Assembly: GCF_907177275.1 (NCBI RefSeq)
Contig: NZ_CAJSLV010000058.1
Span: 9,096-73,095 of the forward strand
DNA from: Actinacidiphila cocklensis
Lineage (GTDB): Bacteria > Actinomycetota > Actinomycetes > Streptomycetales > Streptomycetaceae
Length of the DNA: 64,000 nucleotides
Direction: 5' to 3'
The notes beneath the pieces were generated by a model. It was given only the letters and a program-made list of their open reading frames with translations, was not told where the DNA came from and made no database searches. Positions within the stretch are counted from its first letter, which is position 1; each line of letters starts with the position of its first letter. Positions 50,586 to 59,752 of this stretch are shown here, piece by piece. A program made the translations under genes and the position numbers.

Positions 50586-50890
50586 CCGCCACGGCGGATG
50601 CCGCACTCGACGGGCGGGCAGGTCCCGGCCACCGGATCCGTCCAGGCCATTGACGCGGGGGACAGCGGCGGACAATCATCCTCGGCGACCGGTGTCAACG
50701 ATGACTTTTCTGCGAAATGTCATCGTTGACACCCCGAGTGCCGTCGTCATCCCTGTTCAGGGGCGACTCCCGCCGCCGCGTCTGCCCGACCATTCATGCC
50801 GGCGGCCGTCGCGTCCCTCTCACGCACGTCCCATCCGGCGCAGGCGGGCACGTACGCCAGAAAATCCGACTTCGAGGAGCAACAACAACC
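50586..50890 (+). promoter_or_regulatory. Upstream region of the secreted fructanase with two LacI operators
   Basis: Two operators lie here: TGTCAACGATGACT (50693-50706) and TGTCATCGTTGACA (50718-50731), centred 25 bp apart. The second contains TTGACA, a possible -35. About 160 nt of leader follow to the GTG start. They match the pair before the CUT2 transporter, so enzyme and importer are probably one regulon. Confidence 0.7.
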
Positions 50891-52957
50891 GTGCAAGACA
50901 AGAGAACCTCGCCGAGGGCACGCCGACTGGTCGTGCGCTCCCTCGCCACCGCGTCCGTCGCCGCCTGCGTCGCAGTGCTCACGCCGGCCGCGGGGGCGGG
51001 AGCCACCGAGACGCCTCGGCCGTATTCCGAGACCTACCGCCCGCAGTTCCACTTCTCGCCCGCCCAGAACTGGATGAACGACCCCAACGGCCCGATCTGG
51101 TACAAGGGTCGCTACCACCTGTTCTTCCAGTACAACCCGTCCGGCAACACCTGGGGCAACATGTCCTGGGGCCATGCCACCAGCCCCGACCTGGTGCACT
51201 GGACTCAACAGCCGCTGGCCATCCCCCAGGACGACACCGAGATGGTCTTCTCCGGTGCCGTCGTCTTCGACAAGACCAACAGCAGCGGTCTCGGCACCCA
51301 CGGCAATCCCCCGCTCGTCGCGGTCTACACCAGCCTCCACAAGTCCGACAGTGTGCAGGCACAGGCCCTGGCGTATTCCACGGACGGCGGCACGACCTGG
51401 AAGAAGTACGCGGGCAATCCCGTCATCGACATCGGCTCGCGCGACTTCCGTGACCCCAAGGTCTTCTGGAACGCCAAGACACGCAGCTGGACGATGGCCG
51501 TCGCACTGTCCGCCGAGCACAAGGTGCGCTTCTACTCCTCCCCCGACCTGAAGCACTGGACCGAGCTCAGCGAGTTCGGGCCGGCTGGCGCCACCGGCGG
51601 CGCCTGGGAGTGCCCCGACCTCTTCCCCCTCGCAGTCGACGGCGATCCCTCGCGCGTGAAGTGGGTGCTGGTGGTGAACATCAACCCCGGCGGCCCGCAG
51701 GGCGCATCCGCCGCTCAGTACTTCGTCGGCGACTTCGACGGGAAGACATTCACGCCGGACGATTCGAGCACCTACACCCCGCCGGCAGGCGAAGTGATCG
51801 CCGACTTCGAGGATGGCACGTACCGGTCGTGGACCACCACCGGCACAGCCTTCGGCAGCGCACCGGCCGCCGGCACCCTGCCCGGTCAGCAGCTCGTCAC
51901 CGGCTACCAGGGAAGCGGCCTGGCCAACAGCTTCATCGACTTCGACGCCAGCACGGGTTCCCTGACGTCGCCGGAATTCACCATCGACAAGCCGTATCTG
52001 AACTTCCTCATCGGCGGCGGCAACCACCCCATCTCCCAGCCCGACCCCACCGCCGTCAACCTTGTCGTGAACGGCAAGGTGGTCAGGACCACCACCGGGC
52101 AGGACGGCGAGGCCCTGGACTGGACCCACTGGAACGTGGCCGATCTCGCGGGCCAGAAGGCGCAGATCCAGATCGTCGACGACAACACCAGTGGCTGGGG
52201 ACACATCAACGCCGACCAGTTCGTGCTCGCCGACGCCCCCGCGCTCGGTTCGGTGCAGCGAGCGCACTGGATGGACTACGGTGCCGACTTCTACGCAGCG
52301 ACCTCAGTGAACGACGAGCCACGCGGCAGGCGCGTCGTCATCGGGTGGATGAACAGCTGGCAGTACGGCCAGGACATTCCCACCTCTCCCTGGCGCAGCG
52401 CCGACACCTTCCCCCGCGAACTCGCCCTGCGCACCGTCCACGGCAAGCCGCAGCTCGTCCAGCAGCCCGTCCAGGAACTGAACATCCTGCGCACCGGAAT
52501 CACGCGGACGGCCACCACCGTCCTGCCCGACGGCACCGACGTGCCCTTGGCCGCGAACGGCAGCCTGCTCGACATCACCGCGACCCTGCGGGCCGGAACC
52601 GCGAAGGACTTCGGCATCAAGGTGCACACCGGGGCCGGCCAGGAGACCCGCATCGGCTACGACACCGCCACGCAGGAGATCTACGTCGACCGCACCCGCT
52701 CCGGGGCGTCCTCTCTCAGCCCCGCCTTCGCCGGTGTGCAGCGCGCCCCCCTGACGCTGGACAGCAAGGGACGCCTGGACCTGCGCATCGTCGTCGACAC
52801 CTCCTCGGTGGAGGTGTACGCCGACGACGGCCGCGTCGTCCTGACCGACCAGATCTTCCCCGACCCCTCCAGCAACGGCGTCTCCGCCTACGCCGAAGGC
52901 GGCACGGCACACCTGGACTCACTACGTGCCCAGAGGCTCAGGTCCGCCTGGCGGTAG
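50891..52957 (+). CDS. Secreted GH32 fructanase (levanase/inulinase type) with inserted beta-sandwich
   Basis: I start at GTG 50891 (GAGGAG ~12 nt upstream) because a proper signal peptide follows (RRLVVRSLATASVAACVAVL...AGATE). GH32 catalytic motifs are all present: nucleophile WMNDPNG near residue 61, FRDPK near 187, and acid/base WECPD near 239. Between the WECPD region and AHWMDYGADFYA (about residues 295-452) sits a ~155-residue jelly-roll insert (VIADFEDGTYRSWTTTGTAF...NADQFVLADAP) resembling fructan-binding modules. A C-terminal GH32 beta-sandwich follows. It should cleave fructan outside the cell. Two LacI operators precede it. Confidence 0.9.
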   Translation: MQDKRTSPRARRLVVRSLATASVAACVAVLTPAAGAGATETPRPYSETYRPQFHFSPAQNWMNDPNGPIWYKGRYHLFFQYNPSGNTWGNMSWGHATSPDLVHWTQQPLAIPQDDTEMVFSGAVVFDKTNSSGLGTHGNPPLVAVYTSLHKSDSVQAQALAYSTDGGTTWKKYAGNPVIDIGSRDFRDPKVFWNAKTRSWTMAVALSAEHKVRFYSSPDLKHWTELSEFGPAGATGGAWECPDLFPLAVDGDPSRVKWVLVVNINPGGPQGASAAQYFVGDFDGKTFTPDDSSTYTPPAGEVIADFEDGTYRSWTTTGTAFGSAPAAGTLPGQQLVTGYQGSGLANSFIDFDASTGSLTSPEFTIDKPYLNFLIGGGNHPISQPDPTAVNLVVNGKVVRTTTGQDGEALDWTHWNVADLAGQKAQIQIVDDNTSGWGHINADQFVLADAPALGSVQRAHWMDYGADFYAATSVNDEPRGRRVVIGWMNSWQYGQDIPTSPWRSADTFPRELALRTVHGKPQLVQQPVQELNILRTGITRTATTVLPDGTDVPLAANGSLLDITATLRAGTAKDFGIKVHTGAGQETRIGYDTATQEIYVDRTRSGASSLSPAFAGVQRAPLTLDSKGRLDLRIVVDTSSVEVYADDGRVVLTDQIFPDPSSNGVSAYAEGGTAHLDSLRAQRLRSAWR

Positions 52958-53000
52958 AAGCCTTCCGCCGGGGAGCACAAAACGAGCACGTAACCAGCTC

Positions 53001-53056
53001 TTGACATGGGCGTCGTCATGCACCACCGTCGAAAACGGTAGCCAAAACGTTTGGGC
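53001..53056 (+). promoter_or_regulatory. Promoter with LacI operator before the resolvase-like gene
   Basis: TTGACA at 53001-53006 is followed 17 bp later by CACCGT as a weak -10. Just downstream is GCCAAAACGTTTGGGC (53041-53056), a near-perfect palindrome. The exact reverse complement of this operator, including flanking ATTG, occurs before lacI 2 at 53696, with an equally placed TTGACA. Confidence 0.65.
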
Positions 53057-53142
53057 AATCGGAATGTAGTCGACGATGTTCATTCCGTCGCAACCCTCGC
53101 CCCGGCCGCAGCAGTCCGCGGAGCGCACCCAGGAGGATGATC

Positions 53143-53643
53143 ATGGAGCGGCAGACCGAGTCAGCGCATGCCACCGCGGTCTACCTGCGCTGTTATCCGC
53201 GCGACGGCTGGGCCGTGATGAGCTTGCACCGGATCCTGGACAGGTACGCCCTCGATCTGGGACTGTCCTGGCCCAACGCCTTCATCGACAACGGGATTTC
53301 GTCCCACCAGGCGGCGCCGCGCCGCGCCAACCTCGAGGTCGCGGGGGCCGCTGGGTGCAGCGGTGTCATCCTGATCCCGGGTCCGTGGGTCTTCGCTCTC
53401 GACGACGGGGCTGCACGGCCGGCGGTGGACCGGTTCACCGCGCAGGGCTGCGAGATCACCGAGCTTCCACGGCACCTGGGGGCCGCCGCTGCACCATCGG
53501 CGGAGCCTGCTCGCACCCATGATCGGCAGGTGCGGCTTACGCACCCATCCGCCGGCCTGCCTTCGCATCCAGGCGGCACTCCGGGCGGTGCGGTGGATCG
53601 GCTCCCCTCCGCCGGTCTCGCGTCCTGGGACACAGGTCCGTAA
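53143..53643 (+). CDS. Resolvase-fold-like protein lacking the catalytic serine
   Basis: AGGAGG is 6 nt before ATG 53143; the ATG at 53137 touches the ribosome site and is rejected. Residues 10-110 (AVYLRCYPRDGWAVMSLHRI; FIDNGISSH; GVILIPGPWVFALDDGAARP; GCEITELP) follow the outline of a serine-recombinase N-terminal domain. The motif that should be Y-x-R-x-S reads YLRCY, so the nucleophile is missing, and there is no DNA-binding tail. The last ~55 residues are low-complexity. Its role is unknown. It sits between two copies of one LacI operator, so it is probably co-regulated with fructan genes or merely caught between them. Confidence 0.5.
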   Translation: MERQTESAHATAVYLRCYPRDGWAVMSLHRILDRYALDLGLSWPNAFIDNGISSHQAAPRRANLEVAGAAGCSGVILIPGPWVFALDDGAARPAVDRFTAQGCEITELPRHLGAAAAPSAEPARTHDRQVRLTHPSAGLPSHPGGTPGGAVDRLPSAGLASWDTGP

Positions 53644-53650
53644 CGAGTCG

Positions 53651-53711
53651 TTGACACGGCCTTCGCCGTGCCCCATTGTCGTCGCAAACCGGATTGCCCA
53701 AACGTTTTGGC
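53651..53711 (+). promoter_or_regulatory. Promoter with LacI operator directly before lacI 2
   Basis: TTGACA (53651-53656), a 17-bp spacer and CATTGT form a promoter. GCCCAAACGTTTTGGC (53696-53711) ends 8 nt before the lacI 2 start and is the exact inverse of the 53041 operator. Autorepression by LacI 2 is the natural reading. Confidence 0.7.
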
Positions 53712-53719
53712 AGGGTCTT

Positions 53720-54745
53720 ATGAAGCGAGTCGGACTCAAGGATGTGGCCGCCGAGGCAGGTGTCTCGGTCACCACGGTCTCCCACATCCTCAACAACGTG
53801 CAGGGCAAACGCATCAACGCCGAGACCCGGCGGCTGGTGCTTGAGGTCGCCGAGCACCTGGGATACCAGCCCAACGACCTGGCCCGCGGGCTGCGCCTGA
53901 GACGCTCGAACACGGTGGGGTTCGTCAGCGACGAGATCGCCACCACTCCGCACGCCGGGCAGATCATCCGCGGCGCTCAGGAAGCCGCCGCACAAAACGG
54001 CCTGATGCTGCTGATGCTGAACACCGGGAACGACCGCGACCTGGAGGACAAGGAGATCGCGCTGCTGCTGCGTCACCAGGTCGACGGCGTGCTGTACGCG
54101 TCGATGTACCACCGGGTGGTGGAGGTGCCACAGCGACTGGCCTCTGTTCCCACCGTCCTGCTCGATGCCCGCAGCGACGATCCCGCCGTCCCCTCGGTAG
54201 TTCCCGACGAGGAGCAGGGGGGGCGGACCGCGACCCGTGAGCTGCTCGCACACGGCCACCGCAGGATCGGGTTCGTCAACAACATCGACGACATTCCGGC
54301 CTCGCGGGGTCGCCTCGCTGGCTACCGGGGTGAACTGGCGGAGGCGGGTATCGATTTCGACCCTTCCCTGGTGGTCACCGAGGACTCCGTCGCAGCAGGT
54401 GGGTACCGGGGCTCGCGGACGCTGCTCGGGTTGGACGACCCTCCGACCGCGTTGTTCTGCTTCAACGATCGCATGGCGATGGGTGCCTACCGGGCGGCAT
54501 CTGAAGCAGGGCTCGCCATTCCGGCCGACCTCTCGGTGATCGGCTTCGACAACCAGGAGCTGATCAGCGAAAACCTCTTTCCCGCGCTGACCACGGTCGC
54601 CCTCCCCCACTACGAGATGGGGGCCAGGGCCATCTTCCACCTCCAGCAGGTGATCGATAGGGCCGAACCCCTCGGCGCGGCTGTCCACGAAGTCCTGCAC
54701 TGCCCGCTGATCTCCCGGGACTCGGTTGCCCGGCCCCGGACGTGA
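53720..54745 (+). CDS. LacI-family regulator 2 (fructo-oligosaccharide operon)
   Basis: ATG 53720 opens GLKDVAAEAGVSVTTVSHIL, a LacI helix-turn-helix, with hinge DLARGLRLRRSNTVGFV and a sugar-sensor domain (LLAHGHRRIGFVNNIDDIPA; FCFNDRMAMGAYRAASEAGL), 341 residues in all. It lies 165 nt before the CUT1 binding-protein gene on the same strand, with a hairpin between. The CAAAACGTTTG-type palindrome at its own promoter and before the resolvase-like gene fits LacI-family operators. It probably represses itself and perhaps the transporter operon, responding to an imported fructoside (inference). Confidence 0.88.
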   Translation: MKRVGLKDVAAEAGVSVTTVSHILNNVQGKRINAETRRLVLEVAEHLGYQPNDLARGLRLRRSNTVGFVSDEIATTPHAGQIIRGAQEAAAQNGLMLLMLNTGNDRDLEDKEIALLLRHQVDGVLYASMYHRVVEVPQRLASVPTVLLDARSDDPAVPSVVPDEEQGGRTATRELLAHGHRRIGFVNNIDDIPASRGRLAGYRGELAEAGIDFDPSLVVTEDSVAAGGYRGSRTLLGLDDPPTALFCFNDRMAMGAYRAASEAGLAIPADLSVIGFDNQELISENLFPALTTVALPHYEMGARAIFHLQQVIDRAEPLGAAVHEVLHCPLISRDSVARPRT

Positions 54746-54800
54746 CGCGGAACAGCAACGCAGCACAGATACGGGCGGACTGTCGGCACCCGACGCGCCC

Positions 54801-54829
54801 CGCCGTCCCGGATCTGACCCGGGACGGCG
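54801..54829 (+). terminator. Hairpin after lacI 2
   Basis: CGCCGTCCCGG and CCGGGACGGCG are perfect 11-bp complements around a 7-nt loop, 56 nt past the lacI 2 stop and 80 nt before the binding-protein start. It may end the lacI transcript or attenuate read-through. Confidence 0.5.
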
Positions 54830-54909
54830 AAGCACCACCAACAGGCGGCCGTTGACACCGGCCGTCCGGCGAGGCATCCGCAAGGACTCGCCCTGTAGAC
54901 GGAGGAACC

Positions 54910-56214
54910 ATGAGATCGAACACCAGACGCCTCGCGGCAGCCAGTCTAGCCGCGGTCACCGCGACAGCCCTGCTCACGGCCTGCGGGGCCACGAGCAGCG
55001 GCCAGGGGTCGGGCGCCGACGGCAACACCATCACCTTGTGGACCCACAACGCAGGCAACGCGGGCGAGTACAAGGTGGTCCAGCAGATCGTCAAGGACTT
55101 CAACGCCGGCCAGAGCACGTACAAGGTGAAGATCCAGGCGTTCCCTCAGCAGTCGTACAACGACTCGGTGGTGGCAGCGGCATCGGCCAAGAAGTTGCCG
55201 TGCATCCTGGACAGCGACGGGCCGAACGTGCCGAACTGGGCGTGGGGCGGTTACCTGGCGCCGGTGGACCTGTCAGGCAGCCAGGTCCCGCTGTCCGATC
55301 AGCTGCCAAGTACGGTCGGCACCTACCAGGGCAAGACCTACACCTTCGGGTACTACGACGTCGCGCTGACGATGTTCGCCCGCAAGTCCGTGCTCCAGGC
55401 CAACAGCATCCGCATCCCCACCATCGGCAAGCCCTGGACCAAGGACGAGTTCGACGCCGCCCTGGCCAAGCTCAAGGCCGGCGGGAAGTTCACCTACCCG
55501 CTGGAGATGGGCACCGGCGGCGCAGGCGAGTGGTGGCCGTACGCCTACTCGCCCCAGCTGCAGAGCTTCGGCGGAGACCTGGTCGACCGGTCGCAGTACA
55601 AGACCGCCGACAAGGCCATGAACGGCCCGGCGGCCGTGGCCTGGGGGACCTGGTTCCGTTCCCTGGTGACCAACGGCTACATGGCGCAGAAGAGCGGGGC
55701 CAGCCCCAACAACGACTTCCTCAACGGCAAGTCCGCCATCGAGTGGGACGGCAGCTGGGACGCGGCCACCAACAGCGCGAAACTCGGAAGTGACCTGGCC
55801 GTCCTGCCGCCCGTCGACTTCGGGAAGGGACCGAAGATCGGCGGCGCCTCATGGCAGTGGGGCATGAGCGCGACATGCAGCAACAAGGCTGGCGCCCAGG
55901 CCTATCTGAAGTTCTCGCGGCAGACGAAGTACTTCGTCGACTTCGCCAAGGCGGCCGGCACGATTCCGGCCACCGCAGACGCCGCGGCACAGATTCCCGG
56001 CTACCAGCCCGGCGGACCGTACGACGTCTTCTCCCAGGAGGCCCGGAAGTTCGCGGTCGTGCGCCCGGTCACTCCGGCCTATCCCTTCATCTCCTCGGTC
56101 TTCGAGAAGACCGCCAAGGACATCCTTGCCGGTGCTGACGTCCAGAAGTCCCTGGACCAGGCCGTCCAGCAGATCAACTCGAACCTGAAGACCAACCGCT
56201 ACTACGCCGGCTGA
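54910..56214 (+). CDS. CUT1 sugar-binding lipoprotein (oligosaccharide importer)
   Basis: ATG 54910 follows GGAGG. The signal ends in the lipobox LLTAC. The 434-residue product is a family-1 extracellular solute-binding protein (NTITLWTHNAGNAGEYKVVQ; FGYYDVALTMFARKSVL; GKSAIEWDGSWDAA). Such proteins bind di- and oligosaccharides for MalFG-type permeases. It leads an operon with two permeases and a cytoplasmic GH32 enzyme, which points to sucrose or fructo-oligosaccharides as cargo. No ATPase gene is in the operon; Streptomyces CUT1 systems typically share the MsiK ATPase encoded elsewhere. Confidence 0.9.
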   Translation: MRSNTRRLAAASLAAVTATALLTACGATSSGQGSGADGNTITLWTHNAGNAGEYKVVQQIVKDFNAGQSTYKVKIQAFPQQSYNDSVVAAASAKKLPCILDSDGPNVPNWAWGGYLAPVDLSGSQVPLSDQLPSTVGTYQGKTYTFGYYDVALTMFARKSVLQANSIRIPTIGKPWTKDEFDAALAKLKAGGKFTYPLEMGTGGAGEWWPYAYSPQLQSFGGDLVDRSQYKTADKAMNGPAAVAWGTWFRSLVTNGYMAQKSGASPNNDFLNGKSAIEWDGSWDAATNSAKLGSDLAVLPPVDFGKGPKIGGASWQWGMSATCSNKAGAQAYLKFSRQTKYFVDFAKAAGTIPATADAAAQIPGYQPGGPYDVFSQEARKFAVVRPVTPAYPFISSVFEKTAKDILAGADVQKSLDQAVQQINSNLKTNRYYAG

Positions 56215-56307
56215 CCTACCACACACCTACCGGCGGGGGACGGCCGTCAGGACATCCGTCCTGACCCCCGTTCCCCGCCCGAGTCCTGATCTGCCCGGAG
56301 TCCCCCT

Positions 56308-57234
56308 GTGTCCACCACCGTCAGTGCAAGACCCCGCCCACGCGGCACCCCCGGAGGCGTCCAACGCCGCCGGGAGCGGCTGACCGCGTTCGGCATGGTC
56401 AGCCCCGCAGTCGTCCTGCTGCTGTGCTTCCTCGTCGTTCCCGTCGCGCTGGCCTTCGGCCTCGCCTTCACCAGCGCGCGCCTCGTCTCCCCCACTCCCG
56501 CCCACTTCGTGGGCCTCGAGAACTTCCGCCTGCTCTTCCATGACCCGGTCTTCGCCCGCTCACTGAGGAACACCCTGGTATTCGCCGCCGTGGTCGTACC
56601 GGTTCAGGCCGGCTTCGGCCTGGCTCTGGCCCTTCTGGTGAACACGAAGGTCAGGGGCACCACCTTCTTCCGCACCGTCTACTTCGTGCCCGTGGTCACC
56701 TCCATGGTGGTGGTGTCCCTGGTCTGGCTGTTCCTCTACCAGAAGACCGGACTGGTCAACCACCTCATCCATTCCTTCACCTTCGGTCTGGTGACCGGGC
56801 CCGACTGGCTGAACAACCCCCGCACCTCACTGCCGGCCATCATCTTCATGTCCGTATGGCAGGGCGTCGGCTTCCACATGGTGATCTGGTTGTCCGGGCT
56901 GCAGACCATACCCGTCGAGCTGCACGAGGCCGCCGCCATCGACGGCGCCGACCGCTGGGCCCGCTTCCGCAGCGTGACCTGGCCCGGGCTGCGGCCCACC
57001 AGGGCCTTTGTCCTGATCACCATCACGATCGACGCGTTCCGCCTGTTCACCCAGGTGAACGTCATGACGCAGGGCGGCCCGGTCGACTCCACCAGCACCG
57101 TGGTCTACCAGGCGGTGCACACCGGATACGACCAGCAGCAGACGGCATACGCGTCCGCGATCTCGCTGGTGTTCTTCGTCATCGTGCTGGCCGTCTCCCT
57201 CATCCAGCGCTTCCTCACCCGGGAGAAGGACTGA
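56308..57234 (+). CDS. CUT1 sugar ABC transporter permease, MalF type
   Basis: GTG 56308 starts a 308-residue membrane protein with six predicted helices. The EAA loop, which contacts the ATPase, reads IPVELHEAAAIDGADRWARF. ASAISLVFFVIVLAVSLIQR forms the last helix. It lies 93 nt after the binding-protein stop and 1 nt before the second permease start. Together with that permease it forms the channel for the imported oligosaccharide. Confidence 0.9.
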   Translation: MSTTVSARPRPRGTPGGVQRRRERLTAFGMVSPAVVLLLCFLVVPVALAFGLAFTSARLVSPTPAHFVGLENFRLLFHDPVFARSLRNTLVFAAVVVPVQAGFGLALALLVNTKVRGTTFFRTVYFVPVVTSMVVVSLVWLFLYQKTGLVNHLIHSFTFGLVTGPDWLNNPRTSLPAIIFMSVWQGVGFHMVIWLSGLQTIPVELHEAAAIDGADRWARFRSVTWPGLRPTRAFVLITITIDAFRLFTQVNVMTQGGPVDSTSTVVYQAVHTGYDQQQTAYASAISLVFFVIVLAVSLIQRFLTREKD

Positions 57235-57235
57235 C

Positions 57236-58132
57236 ATGGCCACCGCATCGAACCCGACCCGCGGCACCGGACTCCGGCGCGTCCCGGGCGTGCTCCTGCG
57301 CATCGTTCTCGCGCTGTTCTTCGCCTTCCCGATCGTGTTCATGCTGATCTCGTCCTTCAAGCCCGACCAGCAGATATTCAAAGACCTCGGAAGCATCCGG
57401 GCGTTCCTGCCCGTGGGCCACGTGTCACTGGCCAATTACCGGGGTGTCTTCGACCGGGTTCCGGCGATGCGATTCCTGATGAACTCGATCGTCATCTCGG
57501 CCGTCACCGTCGCGCTGGGCATCGTGGTGAACAGCATGGCCGCCTTCGCGCTGTCCCGGATGCGCTGGCCCGGGCGCAGGCTGCTGCTCACACTGATCAT
57601 CGCCACCCTGATCGTGCCGTTCGAGACGTTCGCCCTGCCGATGGTGTGGTGGGTCAACAAGCTCCCCTGGCTACAGTTCGACGGCTCCCACCTGGTGATC
57701 ACCGAAGGGTGGCTGGACACCTACCGGGTGCAGATCCTGCCCTTCGTCGCCAACGCGTTCTCGGTCTTCCTGTTCCACCAGTACTTCCAGAGCATCCCCA
57801 AGGAGCTGGACGAGGCGGCGCTCATGGACGGAGCCTCGTGGTTCGGTGTGTACCGGCGCATCATCATGCCGCTGTCCGGCCCCGCGGTCGCGACCGTCGC
57901 CATTTTGACGTTCCTGCCCATGTGGAACTCCTACCTGTGGCCCCTGATGGTGGTCCAGGACGAGCACCTGCGGCCCGTCATGATCGGCATCCAGTACTTC
58001 TTCCAGCTCAACGTCTCATGGGGCCAGATCATGGCCTACTCCACCATGATCACCGTCCCGGTGCTCGCGCTGTTCCTCGCCTTCCAGCGCGCCTTCATCA
58101 ACAGCATCGCCTCCAGTGGCGTCAAGGGCTGA
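57236..58132 (+). CDS. CUT1 sugar ABC transporter permease, MalG type
   Basis: ATG 57236 begins directly after the first permease stop, so translation is coupled. The 298-residue protein has six helices and the EAA loop IPKELDEAALMDGASWFGVY near residue 185. The C-terminal helix pair is typical of MalG partners. It completes the importer whose binding protein is encoded at 54910. Confidence 0.9.
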   Translation: MATASNPTRGTGLRRVPGVLLRIVLALFFAFPIVFMLISSFKPDQQIFKDLGSIRAFLPVGHVSLANYRGVFDRVPAMRFLMNSIVISAVTVALGIVVNSMAAFALSRMRWPGRRLLLTLIIATLIVPFETFALPMVWWVNKLPWLQFDGSHLVITEGWLDTYRVQILPFVANAFSVFLFHQYFQSIPKELDEAALMDGASWFGVYRRIIMPLSGPAVATVAILTFLPMWNSYLWPLMVVQDEHLRPVMIGIQYFFQLNVSWGQIMAYSTMITVPVLALFLAFQRAFINSIASSGVKG

Positions 58133-58199
58133 CCGCCCGCCCCTGTCGTCACACCGCGCCCCACGGTTCGGGCGCGGCCCAGTCGAACGAAGGACACCC

Positions 58200-59732
58200 T
58201 TGTCCCCCACTGCCCGCGATCCCCATCTGCCGGCGGTCCATCCGAGACCGCCGAAAAACTGGATCAACGACCCCAACGGCCTGTGCTTCCACGACGGGCA
58301 CTACCACGTCTTCCACCAGTACAACCCGCACGGCCCCGAGCACTCCGGCGTTCACTGGGGGCACATGCGCAGCACCGACCTCGTCTCCTGGCAGTCCCTT
58401 CCGGTCGCCCTCACCCCGACGCCCGGCGGCGAGGACGCTGACGGATGCTTCTCCGGCAACGCGGTCTCCCACAAAGGCCGCCTCATCGCCTTCTACTCCG
58501 CCTACCGCAAGGACCGCTGGCACCAGCCGATCGCCGCAGCCGAGTCCCGCGACGGCGGACTCACCTGGGCCAAGCGGCCCGGCCTGCTCATCCCCGATCC
58601 GCCTCCCGGCACGACGATGTACCGCGATCCCTACGTCTGGCGGCACGACGGCGGGTGGCGCATGCTTGTCGGCGCCGGCCTCACTGGCGACCGAGGCGCT
58701 GCCCTTCTCTACGAGTCGCCCGATCTCGAATCGTGGCGCTATCTCGGCCCCTTCTTCGCCGCCGACGACGGTCACCTCCCTGGAACGGGCGGGTGGACCG
58801 GCTGGGAGTGCCCCCAGTACGCCACCTTCGGCGACCGCGGAGCGCTCATCGTCAGCCTGTGGGACGCGGCAGACGGTCCCAGCAGCGTCCGCGCCTATGT
58901 GGGATCCGAACACGAGGGCACCTTCCAGCCGGCCGCGCACCACCTGCTCGACCACGGACCGGACTTCTACGCGCCGGCCCTGCTGCACGCTCCCGCGGGT
59001 CCTTCCGACCCTGAAGTCGAGGGAGGAGGCCGATGGCTGCTGTGGGGCTGGTCGTGGGAAGCCCGCGACTCCGAGTGGACAGCGCAGGCCGGGTGGGCCG
59101 GGGTCCTGACCCTGCCCCGCGAGATTTCCCTGAGCAACGACGGCCGGGTTCACCAGCAGCCGGCGCGGGAACTGCTGCTCCAGCGCCGGTCGCAGCTCGT
59201 TCGTGCCACCGGGCGCTCGGCGACAACCGACGCCACCGGCCTCGGCAGCGTCGGCCGGACCTTCGACCTCACCGCCCGGCTGCGGCCGGAAGCCGGGGAT
59301 ACGGCGCGCTTGCGTCTCACCACCGCGGACGACGGGACGGAGTACCTCGACATCACGGTCGACATCACCGCACGCCACCTCGCCGTGGACCGCAACCGCG
59401 GCTCCCGGGACCCCCGGGCACGCCGGGGCCGCTACACCATGCCCCTGGACGGCGCGGCTGGCACGGACGGCGCCGTGGAGATGCGGGTCGTGGTGGATGC
59501 GTCGATCGTGGAGGTCTTCCTGCCGACCGGTCAGGCGATGACCGTACGCTGGTACCCCACTGCCGAGCCCCCCTGGCGGCTGCAGTTCCTTGGCAACGGG
59601 CACTACACAGTCGACGCGTGGGAGCTGGGGCCGCAGGTCTCACAGGGGAATCCGGACAGCTCCGGCGCCCGTACCGGAAGCACGATCGCGGCCGACCTGC
59701 GGCCTCTTGAGGAGAGCTCCACCACCTCCTGA
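58200..59732 (+). CDS. Cytoplasmic GH32 beta-fructosidase
   Basis: I choose TTG 58200 because GAAGGA lies just upstream and the catalytic domain starts about 20 residues later; no signal peptide exists. GH32 motifs are WINDPNG (nucleophile, near residue 21), YRDPYVW (near 141) and WECPQY (acid/base, near 202). A C-terminal beta-sandwich begins near residue 345 (VHQQPARELL...). With 510 residues it is a compact intracellular enzyme that should hydrolyse sucrose or fructo-oligosaccharides delivered by the upstream importer. It is the last gene of the operon and is followed by a perfect terminator hairpin. Confidence 0.9.
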   Translation: MSPTARDPHLPAVHPRPPKNWINDPNGLCFHDGHYHVFHQYNPHGPEHSGVHWGHMRSTDLVSWQSLPVALTPTPGGEDADGCFSGNAVSHKGRLIAFYSAYRKDRWHQPIAAAESRDGGLTWAKRPGLLIPDPPPGTTMYRDPYVWRHDGGWRMLVGAGLTGDRGAALLYESPDLESWRYLGPFFAADDGHLPGTGGWTGWECPQYATFGDRGALIVSLWDAADGPSSVRAYVGSEHEGTFQPAAHHLLDHGPDFYAPALLHAPAGPSDPEVEGGGRWLLWGWSWEARDSEWTAQAGWAGVLTLPREISLSNDGRVHQQPARELLLQRRSQLVRATGRSATTDATGLGSVGRTFDLTARLRPEAGDTARLRLTTADDGTEYLDITVDITARHLAVDRNRGSRDPRARRGRYTMPLDGAAGTDGAVEMRVVVDASIVEVFLPTGQAMTVRWYPTAEPPWRLQFLGNGHYTVDAWELGPQVSQGNPDSSGARTGSTIAADLRPLEESSTTS

Positions 59733-59752
59733 GACAGGCACACGGCACCCAT

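Noticed and set aside
53137-53139. The upstream ATG as start of the resolvase-like gene
   Set aside because: It directly touches AGGAGG, leaving no spacer. ATG 53143 has the correct distance.
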